Of a stretch of DNA of 64,000 nucleotides, positions 26,784 through 37,251 are shown piece after piece. Every line of letters begins with the position of its first letter. The first letter of the stretch is position 1. The position numbers and the translations under genes were made by a program. Source of the DNA: Brevipalpus yothersi (Eukaryota; Arthropoda; Arachnida; Trombidiformes; Tenuipalpidae); contig QZCP01000022.1 of NCBI GenBank assembly GCA_003956705.1, positions 105,032 through 169,031 on the forward strand, given 5' to 3'. The notes under the pieces are model-generated. The model did no database searches. It had not been told where the DNA came from and saw only the letters and a list, made by a program, of their open reading frames with translations.

Positions 26784-29700
26784 GCTAATCTCTATTAGCC
26801 TTACGGATGATGAACATTATTGCAGATTGACCAGTAGTTTAGTGATGTAAAAAATTACTATTATTACTATCTATCAGAACTTAGAATAGATTTTTAACCC
26901 TCATCTGATTTTATTATCTCTCTCTCTCTCTCTCTCTCATTACCACATATTTCCAGGTTGAATTTATTGGTGATAGTTTGATGCTCGATATTTTGGACAT
27001 TGTACGACCTGAAATCAATCTTTTCCAATTTAAAGGAAGCTTAGCAGGTCGATGTGAGGAAGTTGAAGCTGCTGATCCGATAACTTTTACCACTGAGGAA
27101 TCTTTTTTGGCTCTACCTCGTTGGGAAGCAATCAAGGGTGGCTCAATATCACTCAAAATTCGAACAAATGAACCAAACGGTGTTCTACTGTATAGTCATG
27201 GTGGATCAAGTGCACCGAGTGATTTTTTTGCTCTCGAACTGCTGGATGGACAAATATATTTACTATTAAATTTAGGTTCTGGTGCTATTAAAGTGAAAGC
27301 TACCGCAAAGCGAGTTGATGATGGCCACTGGCATGTGATCACTCTTCTTCGAACCAGTAAATCGGGTCGAGTAACCGTAGATGATTCAGCTGTGGACTTT
27401 ATTACACCTGGATCAGCTAATCAACTGGACCTGGAAGGTCCACTATTTTTGGGCAGCATTGGCCCATCACCATCTCGCCATTCGATACTCTATTCGTTTG
27501 CCTTCAATAATGTGCCTCCACAATTGTGGGCTGGTTCACTTAATTATGGCTATGTTGGCTGTGTTCGTGATTTGGTTCTCAATAATCAGGCTATCGATAT
27601 CGCTTCGTATGCTCGAAAGCAAGATTCCGGCTCTATTAAGCCTTCGTGTCATTCACTATCGGATTTCTGTGATAAATATCCATGCTTCAATGATGGTGTA
27701 TGTTATGAAGGATGGAATAGATTTATTTGTGATTGCAAATCAACAGGCTTCACAGGGTCTGTATGTGCCAAAGGTAAGCATGTGTGTGACAATATATTGA
27801 TATTATCGATATTTACTTCAATTCATTGTTTTGTTTCACATCAGTATCAGGATTTGAATTGATTTGAGAGAAAGGGAAAGGGAAAAAGAAAGATAAGAAA
27901 ATTGTGCTCTTTCTTGAATAAAGATTTCCTGAGTTTATGTTTGATAAGGTGGAAAAAAATTCGACTTCCTATCAGTGAAAGGAATTTTTATTCTCTGGAA
28001 TACACTGATATTCCTTATGTTGTTGAAATAGATGTTCACCTCATCTTCATCCGATTGAATGATATGTTTTGTGTGTGAGGGAGAGAGAAAGAAAAATCTT
28101 GGGAGTATCAAAGTGGATGAAAAATGATCGCTTTTTGAGCTCTCATGTGTCAACAGGGTTCACTTTTATTGAATAAAGATAGAGAGAGAGATGAGGAATA
28201 CAACCCAAAAAATCCTCCCAACGTTACATTCAAATATTCTACTTTTTTTATTACACCTTCTTTGTGTGTGTATGTATGTGAGTGCTTGTGATTCTATTTT
28301 ATCTATACACACATTCTTCTTCTCTTATTTCTCCTCCTATTTTGAATCCTTTCATCCAAACCGATTGAAAATTTTCGTCTAACATGTGACTTTGGGGCAA
28401 AGAATGTGTGAGAATATTGCATATTTGCTACTGGGGAGATAATAATATGCTTTGAGTGAAAATTTACGCTATTCCATGAATATACGCTTAAATTCTTCCA
28501 TCTCTGAAGTGAATATATACACATACACACAGTACAGCACTTTAATGCCACTCAGTCTCAATAGATGATTGGTTATATTGCCTTGTATCTTGAGGTATGG
28601 AATTTAGTGTAGGAAGAAGGGAGAGAAAAAAGTTCTAATGTGAATTGTGTTCAGGGTAAGCTATGGAAAAGAATCTAATATTTATCGAATTTTTATCGAA
28701 AACGATAACTCCTCTTCATTGGCTTGTATCGTTCATCATCATTCATCTATCTACCCAGTCTTTCCTATTGGGTCGGGATATTAGTTATGTATAATCTATT
28801 CCAGAGAGGTGAAAAAAATATCTCCATTCAGTTATACACATCTAAACACCAATTTTGACATACATTGGGTACTTCTACAGTAGTAGTAGTATAATAGCAG
28901 TACAGTGTGTGTGTAGGGTATGTTAAAAAAATTGGTGGAAAAAATTGCCATCAAAATCGATTCATCGCTTATGATCCATAAAACACATCAATCATGAAGC
29001 TTTATCACACAAGAACAGGGAATGTATTAAGGCTTACCCAGTAACCCTTGTCAAGTCAATAAAGCATGTTAATAGTTTTTTTGAACAAATCTTCTTTCAC
29101 CCACTATTTCATGCTCTAAGAAAACTTTTTATCGAAAATCTGATTTTTTGATTTGTAAGAATAAGAATCTTGAAAATTATCTTTCTCCATCCTTTTCAAT
29201 CTTGGTGCCAAATACATGTAGTAAGTGGAAATTAATTTCTCATTATTCCAATACAGATGCTGTTACTTTAACTTTCAATGGAAACGAATATATGCTCATC
29301 GATATGGCCGATAAGGTGACAACTCAAGCCGAAGATTTGAATATTCGATTTAAAACTTCCCATATCAATGGTTTCCTGTTACTTATGTCTTCCGATGATG
29401 CTGCTCATTTGTCCTATCTGCTAATCTCATTGGATCATTCTCGATTGAGAGTAATACTCAATCTTGGTGAAGGTAATCTGGTGACACATATTGGTCAAGC
29501 TTTGAATGATGATAAATGGCATACTCTTCGAGTTAAGCGTCGTGGTCCAAGTTTAGAGCTTAAATTGGACAATGAATATCAAATAACGGAAATCACAGGC
29601 CAACTGATTGATCTTCAATACTCATTCATATCACTTGGCTCATTGATGGGTGGAAATCCATTGGTCAATGGACGATATCGAAATGATCCAATGTTGAAAG

Positions 29701-32637
29701 ATGTTCCTAGCTTTACCGGAAGTATACAAAATTTTATACTCAATGATAATGATTACATTGAAATGTCCAAGCATGGTGTATCATTTAATTTCACTGTTAC
29801 CGCTGTGTATGGTAAAAAAGATGGTCCAGTATATCGGCCATTCACATTTAAATCTCGACATACATATATTGGTCTATCACAATTGCGAGCTTATTCGAGT
29901 ATGAGTTTATACTTTTTATTTCGAACAAATCAAATGAATGGCCTGATATTGTATAATGGTGGCAAAGAGGATGATTTTATAGCCATTGAGCTGGTCAATG
30001 GATATATTCATTATATATTCAATATGGGTGATGGTCCACGGCGAACCAAATCACCTTCTCGATCACCATTGAACGATGGCAATTGGCATATCGTGTCCAT
30101 AGGTCGGCCATCTCTGGGTCATCATACATTGAGCGTCGACGATACACTATCGACAGTGTCCAACATAGGACCTAATTTACATTTTGATCTTGATGGTCTA
30201 CTGTATCTTGGTGGTGTTCCGGAAGAAATGTATCCACGTCTTCCCTCTCTGATCCAGAATCGACATGGTTTCGAAGGTTGCATGGCATCATTGGAAGTTA
30301 ATGGTGAAACTATCAATCCAACCGGTAAAGATGCTATGGGCTCAGTGCTTATTCCAAGTACACTTGTGTCAGATGGATGCTCAGGATATGAGTCGAATTC
30401 GACAAGCCACAAAGTTTCTGGATCTCATCATAATCATCATGATAATTCTTTGGTAGCTACCAAGAATACCAGTGTCACTGGATCCAAGAGTAGTGAAGAA
30501 GATGGTGCTAATTTGACTGGTGATAATATTGACTTTTCATGCACATCTTCAACGAATAAGTGTTATTGTGATGAACGTTTCAATTCAGAGGAATGTCTCA
30601 AAGCTATAGGTAAGTTTACTTAAGTTTTAATTTTGATTGATCTTTCGATTAGGATGCCATTAATTAATTATTGGTCGATTCTGTTCTGGTTGAAAATTTG
30701 TGATGGAAAGGTTGAGAGAAATTTTTGTGCTGATCAATGAATTTATATTGAACTTTTTCTACTTTCTTCATTTTTTTCTTTTGCCCATCTCAGGAAGTGC
30801 CTCTTACAAATTCGGAAGTAAAGGAGGTATCATTACTTTCATGTTTCCGGATAAAAGTTTGGATACTCGATCAGATCAACTAGTGATAGCATTCTCAACT
30901 CGATCTGAGAATGCAATTCTGTTTCGAGTAGATTCTGGTAGCTCAAATGATTATATGGAGCTGCAAATAATAGATGACAATATTCTCATGGTATATAATC
31001 TTGGTACCGAAGATCACGATATTGGTCTACTTGATGTGAAAGTTAATGATGGTAAAATTCATATTGTTCGCTTCACCAGATCAGGACCCAATTCTACCAT
31101 TCAAGTGGACAATCATAATCGAATTGATAAACATCCTTCCGGTGGAAAACAGTTAACCGTGTTCAATAGTCATTATAAAATTCAAATTGGTGGAAAAATT
31201 AATCTAGCTAAGCAACAATACAGTGGTCTAGGTTCTCATCATCATGATAATATTGAGAAACCTTTCCATGGAGTAATACTGGGATTCATATACAACGGCT
31301 ATCGACTGTTAGATCTTGCCATGGATGGTGATTCGAGGATCACTTTTCATGGTGATGTTTCGTTGACCAGAAGTCGAGGAACTCTAAGTTCCGGTGGTAA
31401 AGGGACAAGCAATAACAATACTGTTATCACTGAAACCGGAAGCGGAAAAGGAAAAATTAAGCCAAAAAAAGAGAAAACAAAAACAAACGAAAAAGACAAA
31501 AATAATGTCAGAAAAGATGATAAAAATGATAAGAAAACCATAAGTTCTCCAACAACTCAGACCACCAAGTTAATAGCAACCTCTGAGAATGGAAGTCATG
31601 AGCTCATATATTCTGGTGAAGGTTCCGGTGGATGTTTTGATGATGAAGACGATGATGATTGTATTGAAAATAGTGATGGTGATGAAGGTGGTGGTGATCA
31701 ATCGGAAAGTGATGAAATAATTACTCCATTGATCGTCTCTGCAGCAAGATCAACTCCGTCCACACCTTTGGTGCCAAATAATAATGTTAATCGAAAGCCA
31801 ATCGAATCAATTGAAAAGAGGCCATGTTCAGCACCTGATGAAGAAGAGGAAGAAGATGAAGATTGTGAATATCAAACGGAAATGATACCAACAAGACTTC
31901 CGCCTACGTTTACCTCAAATCCAATTTATCCAACGTACTCCTCAACGTATTTGCCAACCATCAGAGTGCACACACCATGGCACAGAGGCACTACTGCTAC
32001 TGTTACTGATACGAGTGAAAATTTATCACCAAATCAATTATCAACAATTGCAGCATATCCCAATCCAGCTCCAATTCCTCAGGTACCAGATCCATACGAT
32101 GAGCCCACTTCTCCACCATATCGACCGCCACCTCCACCGGTAATCCATCCCAATATGAATCATTTCAAGCCGCCACCCACACGACCCACCGGTAAGCCGC
32201 GAATCAATGAAGTGCCATTACCACGAAACAATCAGCCACAGCAATCAAGCAGCGATGATGATAATCAAAAATATAATGGCAAGAATATTCCCAATAAATC
32301 ACCGAAAGGATTATCCAATAATCCAGCAGACAGAACAGCCCTTGCTGTTGGTATGGGAGCAATTATTTTACTAGGAATTGCTGTTCTTGTGTTGGTGATT
32401 CTTTATGTTCTCAAAAGGCCACCGACTGGTCCATTTGATAAGATTGATGGATATTTTCCAAGAATCCATCTTACCAGACCAGTAATGTCAGCGTATAGTG
32501 ATGCCAATGGATGTCCAGTTGGTCAGCTTAACGGTGGTATCGGTAATCATCATGACACTCGTGTGATATCCACTGCCACTGGGGAGGGTCGAAAATTTAT
32601 GGGCAAAAAGAAAGATAATCAAGAATGGTATGTGTGA
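23797..32637 (+). CDS. Nrx-1: Alpha-neurexin, 3' six coding exons (partial gene)
   Basis: This is a presynaptic adhesion receptor that binds postsynaptic partners such as neuroligins and organises synapses (family knowledge). Exons read from splice sites: 23797-24101, 24256-24282, 25582-25740, 26957-27773, 29257-30609 and 30794-32637. Frame phases agree at every junction and give about 1500 residues to a TGA stop. Approximate residues of this partial protein: LNS2 5-195, LNS3 205-375, EGF2 400-433, LNS4 437-620, LNS5 640-830, a decayed EGF3 860-886, LNS6 888-1082, an acidic and Pro/Thr-rich stalk, a membrane helix 1401-1428 and a 72-residue cytoplasmic tail ending EWYV, a PDZ ligand like vertebrate YYV. 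The first exon begins with the last two bases of a codon, followed by KQPSEATFRG, the usual LNS2 opening. LNS1, EGF1 and the signal peptide must therefore lie upstream, probably outside the window. Membership of the family is certain; individual borders are likely but untested. Confidence 0.95.
24256..24282 (+). CDS. Nrx-1: Neurexin 27-nt microexon at splice site 2 position
   Basis: Between the exon ending HRKVRE (donor GTAAGC at 24102) and the exon starting FSITVDG (25582) lies a 27-base exon flanked by TTTCCAG and GTAAGT. It encodes nine residues, ITRSTSLCH. It is in phase 0 on both sides, so including or skipping it keeps the frame. The position in the LNS2 fold matches vertebrate neurexin SS2, and fly neurexin has a similar Ser/Thr-rich piece with one Cys there. 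Whether it is optional in this species is inference. Confidence 0.8.
24283..25581 (+). other. Neurexin intron after the microexon
   Basis: A 1.3 kb intron with donor GTAAGT and acceptor TTTTCACAG. No other gene is seen in it. Confidence 0.8.
25741..26956 (+). other. Neurexin intron with CT microsatellites
   Basis: A 1.2 kb intron, donor GTATCT and acceptor TTTCCAG. It contains CT runs at about 26755-26782 and 26917-26938; the second lies just upstream of the acceptor and extends its polypyrimidine tract. A hydrophobic open frame at 26234-26674 looks like chance. Confidence 0.8.
27774..29256 (+). other. Neurexin intron between EGF2 and LNS4 exons
   Basis: A 1.5 kb phase-1 intron, donor GTAAGC and acceptor AATACAG. 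It holds short TAG and TG repeats near 28880-28915 and no gene that I can see. Confidence 0.8.
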
Positions 32638-33733
32638 ATGAAGATGAAATGATTTAATCTATTAAAATTTCATCAGGAAAAGGAAAGAATTTTTCTTCTT
32701 GAGAAAAAAATTTCAACGTTTGTTGTCCATAGGAAAGGACAATTGTGAATCAATCAGTAATTGGAAAAAGATTGACAAAATTTTCCAAATTTTCAAAAAT
32801 GATAATCAACTCTGTCTAATCATCAAATACACCCATAAACATGTGTTTGCGTAATCAAAAAGGTAATTTGAATAATAATAATAATATTATAAAAGGAGTT
32901 TTAAGAAAAAAAAGTGAATGTATTTTTATACTCTTCCCAAAATTCTTTACCGTGATTGATTAGTAATTAAAAAATGAAAAATTAATTAATGTCTACACCA
33001 TGTCTCGAATATTTTTTCAATCTCTTTCCCTACTTCAAGTTTTCTTCATGATTAGAGAGAATTATTTATGGGAATTAAAAGATTCTGGAAACAATTTGAT
33101 AATCAAACGTTTTTGACCACGAATTCAATATTCTCAACTCAACAATGGAAAGTTGCTCTACTGGGATGATCATCATGACCATAGATGCTGAGAAAGATTG
33201 AATGTATGAAATCATCATTTGAAATGAATAATAATTTCATATTAAAGAAGATAAAATGAAATACTGTTCAAGAAAAAGATGGCGAATTATGATGATGACA
33301 TGTTTTCATGGTCAAACTTTGCCGCTTACAGCAGCAATTGGATTTGCTATTAATGTAGAGGCGTTCGTTTGTCTTGGAGGAGCATGTTTTGATACCATTT
33401 TTGGTGTCACTTTTTTTTGTGGGGATGGATCCAAATTGAATCAATTTAACTTCATTTATATTAATTAACCTCAATCACAATCAACGGTAATTGTGATCGC
33501 CTTGGCTATCAATAGGTTAAGCTAAATGTTACCTCGTTAAATTGTTTTCCCATCAAAACAAAACCAAGTTTATTGATTTTTTTGGTATCAATACAAGTTT
33601 CACCCATAACTGCAATGTATCCAGACATCCAGTGAAAGTGTCAATGATCTTGATGATTTATTGTTCCTTGTGAATGTCCTCAACTCATCATTTCTCACTC
33701 TATCTCTCTTTCTAAATCATAATAATAATAATC
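32638..33733 (+). other. Neurexin 3' UTR and spacer to the XK-related gene
   Basis: AT-rich DNA after the neurexin stop. It probably contains the 3' UTR (an ATTAAA lies near 33240, a weak polyadenylation candidate) and then the promoter and 5' UTR of the next gene. The 70-codon open frame at 33256-33468 resembles nothing I know and is probably chance. Confidence 0.5.
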
Positions 33734-35769
33734 ATGACCGATGAAACACTACCCCAAGATCTTAATCTGGAAGCGGCTAGACTCAATTGTGCTCCATCAC
33801 CAGACCGTGGAGATGGAGAGATTCCGGTAAGAGTTAATCAATCATCAATGGTTGAGGTGGAATATGTACACACAGACTGAGATCATGGGTATAAAAAACT
33901 GTTCACCGGTAGTGATAGACAAATAATCTTTCAAATTAAACTGAATGTGAACTGCGTGAATCTTATCTTATCATCAGATAGAAGATAGTTTATCAATTGT
34001 TTAACGGGAGGAAATGAATAATGTGGTCTGGAGTGAAGAATGTGTCAAGATCAAAGATTTTTTTATTCTCGAAAGTTTTTGTAATTGATGATGATTTTAT
34101 TTGTTCATAAGTTTGAGATCATATTTTGAAAGAGATGCTCTACAGCTGATCATTGTCGGTGATTAATGATAAAACTCATAATCTGATTTTATTTCACACT
34201 TGAACAGGTACCTCGCATAAAGTCGACAACTAAATTATCGACATCTTTCTTGGGTAAAAGTATTTTCCAAAGACTGCTCGTATTTTCGTTAGCCCGGTTA
34301 TTCATCTACATCAACAAATTATATCAAGATTTTGGTGCTACACACGAATATAAGGATCATAACGATTACAATTTTTTCACAATTTCTGTTATCTCACTGA
34401 TTGCTCCACCCATACTCTATGCATTGTTTTTAGTGGGAGCCAATCTTGCGAAAGAGGATATAATTGACAAGAAGGAGGTTGGAACTCGTACTGTGAATGG
34501 AATTCTTTTGATTCCATGGCAAATCAAACGGCATCTTGATGTATTGTATTTTGCTGCACAAAGAGTATGTGCATGTCGACCGCCAAATGAGGCTGAAAAT
34601 CAAGAGATCAAAAGTTTACAGATGAGTGCAGAAGTTCTGGAATTTTTTGAGGACTTTTACGCTGGATTTTTGCAAATTTTAATGCAAATATACATCATTC
34701 TTGGAACCGTAGAATGGTTTGAATCTCACAAATTGAATGTCAAGCCTTGTAAGTTCAATTTTGCTCGAACATCATCGTGCTATAATTATGTTAGAAGAAT
34801 CTTACCCCATGGAAAAGCTTACCCACATGCTAACCATGATAAGCACTAACAATTGTCAACTATTGTTATGAATTGGCTCATATGAGTTTCTTTTAGATTA
34901 ACCTTCAAGATGGAATGAGGAAACTGAGCCAAAGAACTCAACAGCTCAATTCTTAATTTATCTAAAATTCATTATTCATTCTATCTGTAGTGATGGGAGA
35001 GCTAATTGGCTCTTGCCTGAGTGTTCTATCGATGATGATTGCTGTTCGCCGTCGTGATGATGGAAAGCTCACATATTTTCTATCATTTGTTGGCTGGTTA
35101 TCGCTGATAGTATCTCGTGTTCTGGTTTTCTCCCTGGTTACCACTGTCATCCATTCATGGATGGTCGTCCTTTGCCTTATACACATTCTTGTTTTTTCGA
35201 TATGGATTTACAATATTGCAATCGAATCATATGGGATCAGCACTTCAAGCAGCATGACCAATGCACACTTTACCTGTCGACGAAAACGTTTCAGCTTAGC
35301 TCTAATGGTTTTCCTCTTCTTTGGTGTTCCCTCTCTTCTGATTTGGCCGATTATGTTCCAATTGAAGGAAGGCAAAAGGCCATTGATTTTCTTGCTGGTC
35401 ACCACAGTGGAAAATCTTTGTCTTCTTGGTGTTTGGCTGATTTGGCTGATGATCAATGAGGGCTCAAATCTCAATGACTCGCTGGTACTCTTCATCATCG
35501 GCATAGTTTTCGCCACTTTAGCCGGTGATTTTTTGCTAGCCATGTATGTCTTCTGTAAGCCAAAGTATACTGATCAAGTTGTTCTCTATGAGATTCGAGA
35601 AGGCCAGAATATGGATGCTCCGACTCTTGTTAAACTGGAAGGAAACTTTCGCACCTCAAACGCAATACAGTATGGAATCTTCTACGATTTCTGTGATCTT
35701 GTCTTCAAGTTACCTTCGACTCACAAAATAGCAACTGGTTTAGCGCAAATACGAGAGATGGACATGTGA
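33734..35769 (+). CDS. XK-related (XKR) multi-pass membrane protein
   Basis: XKR proteins are multi-pass plasma-membrane proteins; some are caspase-activated phospholipid scramblases in vertebrates (family knowledge). Three exons: 33734-33826 (31 codons, start ATGACC, donor GTAAGA), 34208-34748 (acceptor TGAACAG, donor GTAAGT) and 34991-35769 (acceptor CTGTAG). The phases fit and give about 470 residues, normal for the family. The middle exon carries two hydrophobic spans, a Cys-rich loop (VCACRPPN) and the family's typical segment FYAGFLQILMQIYIILG. The last exon contains at least five hydrophobic spans, starting with LMGELIGSCLSVLSMM. I cannot see a clear C-terminal caspase site, so activation by cleavage cannot be claimed. 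Which vertebrate subgroup it belongs to cannot be told by eye. It is transcribed in the same direction as neurexin but as a separate gene. Confidence 0.85.
33827..34207 (+). other. XK-related intron 1
   Basis: A 381-base phase-0 intron, donor GTAAGA and acceptor TTGAACAG; nothing else seen. Confidence 0.8.
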
Positions 35770-36931
35770 TTAGGTCTCTTGGCGCTCCAAATTAATTCCT
35801 CTATCATATTCCTTGAAAAAATTCTAAACGAACTAAATTCCAAATCCATCATCAAGCCATTATTTCGATTAATTTTTATTTCGCAATCATAACACTCTAT
35901 CTCGTCCATTGTCATCCGTCTATTCACTCTGGTGCAATTGAAATACCGGTAATCATAAGACTCACTTGTTAAATTTCGAGTTATTTCTCAGATTTGCTTT
36001 TGTAATCATTATCATACATATGACCATGTTTTGATCAAAGTTTGAACTCAAAAATCTCAACTATAGTATTTATCCGATACGTATACAGTGTATACTCGAT
36101 TTTCTTATTTCCGTAGAGCAAAGTCTCATGTCCAATTCCCATAACATGTGCAATTAAATTAAATTCCGAAGAAACCTATATGGTTACTTATCGCATGTAT
36201 TCTGACTGAAATTTTTATGAGACATTCCAGGGGGCAACTTTCAAAATACAAAAGTCTACGAATTTAAAGACTTTTTCTCAACTCAATTAATCAACTTAGC
36301 TTCCTAGTCCTATTTTTACGAAAGAGTTGCATTTGAGGCAACTATTGGATCATTTTCATTGAATTAAACAGATGGATCTTATTATTGCACCGAAAAAACT
36401 GATGCAACTCTTTAGATGTAATTCAGTTCTGAAGCTGATGTCATGGTCACAAATTATGACATTAAACTGGCCTGGAAGTGGAGACGTTTGGTGCTATTGT
36501 TGCCACAGACTTTCGAGTTGGATGATCAATCAAGAATAAAGCTCTCAATTGTCAGCTCTTTAATCAAATTATCCTAGAAACATTCTGAGAAGTAACATCA
36601 ACTGGCTGGTGAAAGAAATTTCCCAACATTAGAACCACCAATTGGCAAAAAGAAAAGTTTCCCCGTAAAAAAGGATGTCGTCTAAAAATGTCACGGAATT
36701 TGAGCCTTGTACTATTTCACGATCATGATTGTCTGGTGAAAACGCAAAGTTTTGTATAATGGTTCCTAGGAAAAGGAAGAAGAAAATAAGTTGGTGTTCC
36801 CGAAAATTAGCTCGAAAGAAAACATTGGATACGCACTGTGCTCAAGGCACGCAATTCCATGGAATCAGAATAACACTTGGATGAAAGATATACATCTGAA
36901 TAGAAGCCAAAACGTTCCCATAACGTTGAAC

Positions 36932-36988
<57 letters not shown>

Positions 36989-37251
36989 TGAATGAGAGAA
37001 ATAGAAAAGTAGGGAGAGTCAAACTGTTGCATCTCTCTGATGATTTGCCACACTTTCCGAGGCTCACTTTCAATGTATATATTCACTTGATGCTTGGTTC
37101 GTTATTTTTTTGGCTTGTATAAAAGTCTGGAAAATAATTATCATCAGTTTTTTTGGAAGACACAAAAAGAACATCTGAATAATATTTCAAGCTCAGTGAA
37201 TATATTTGATATTGTGTGTGCTCAAATTTTGTGTGTATTAGTTTGCTCAAT
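35770..37251 (+). other. Spacer between the XK-related and aquaporin genes
   Basis: It contains the 3' UTR of the XK-related gene (an AATAAA at about 36535 is a possible polyadenylation signal), a (GA)n tract at 36934-36985, and the 5' UTR/promoter of the aquaporin gene. No coding region was recognised. Confidence 0.5.
36934..36985. repeat. (GA)n microsatellite
   Basis: A GA run of about 52 bases, the only long GA tract between about 27 and 50.8 kb. Confidence 0.95.

Noticed and set aside
33256..33468. 70-codon frame between the neurexin and XK-related genes
   Set aside because: Not similar to a known family and located in probable 3' UTR or spacer.
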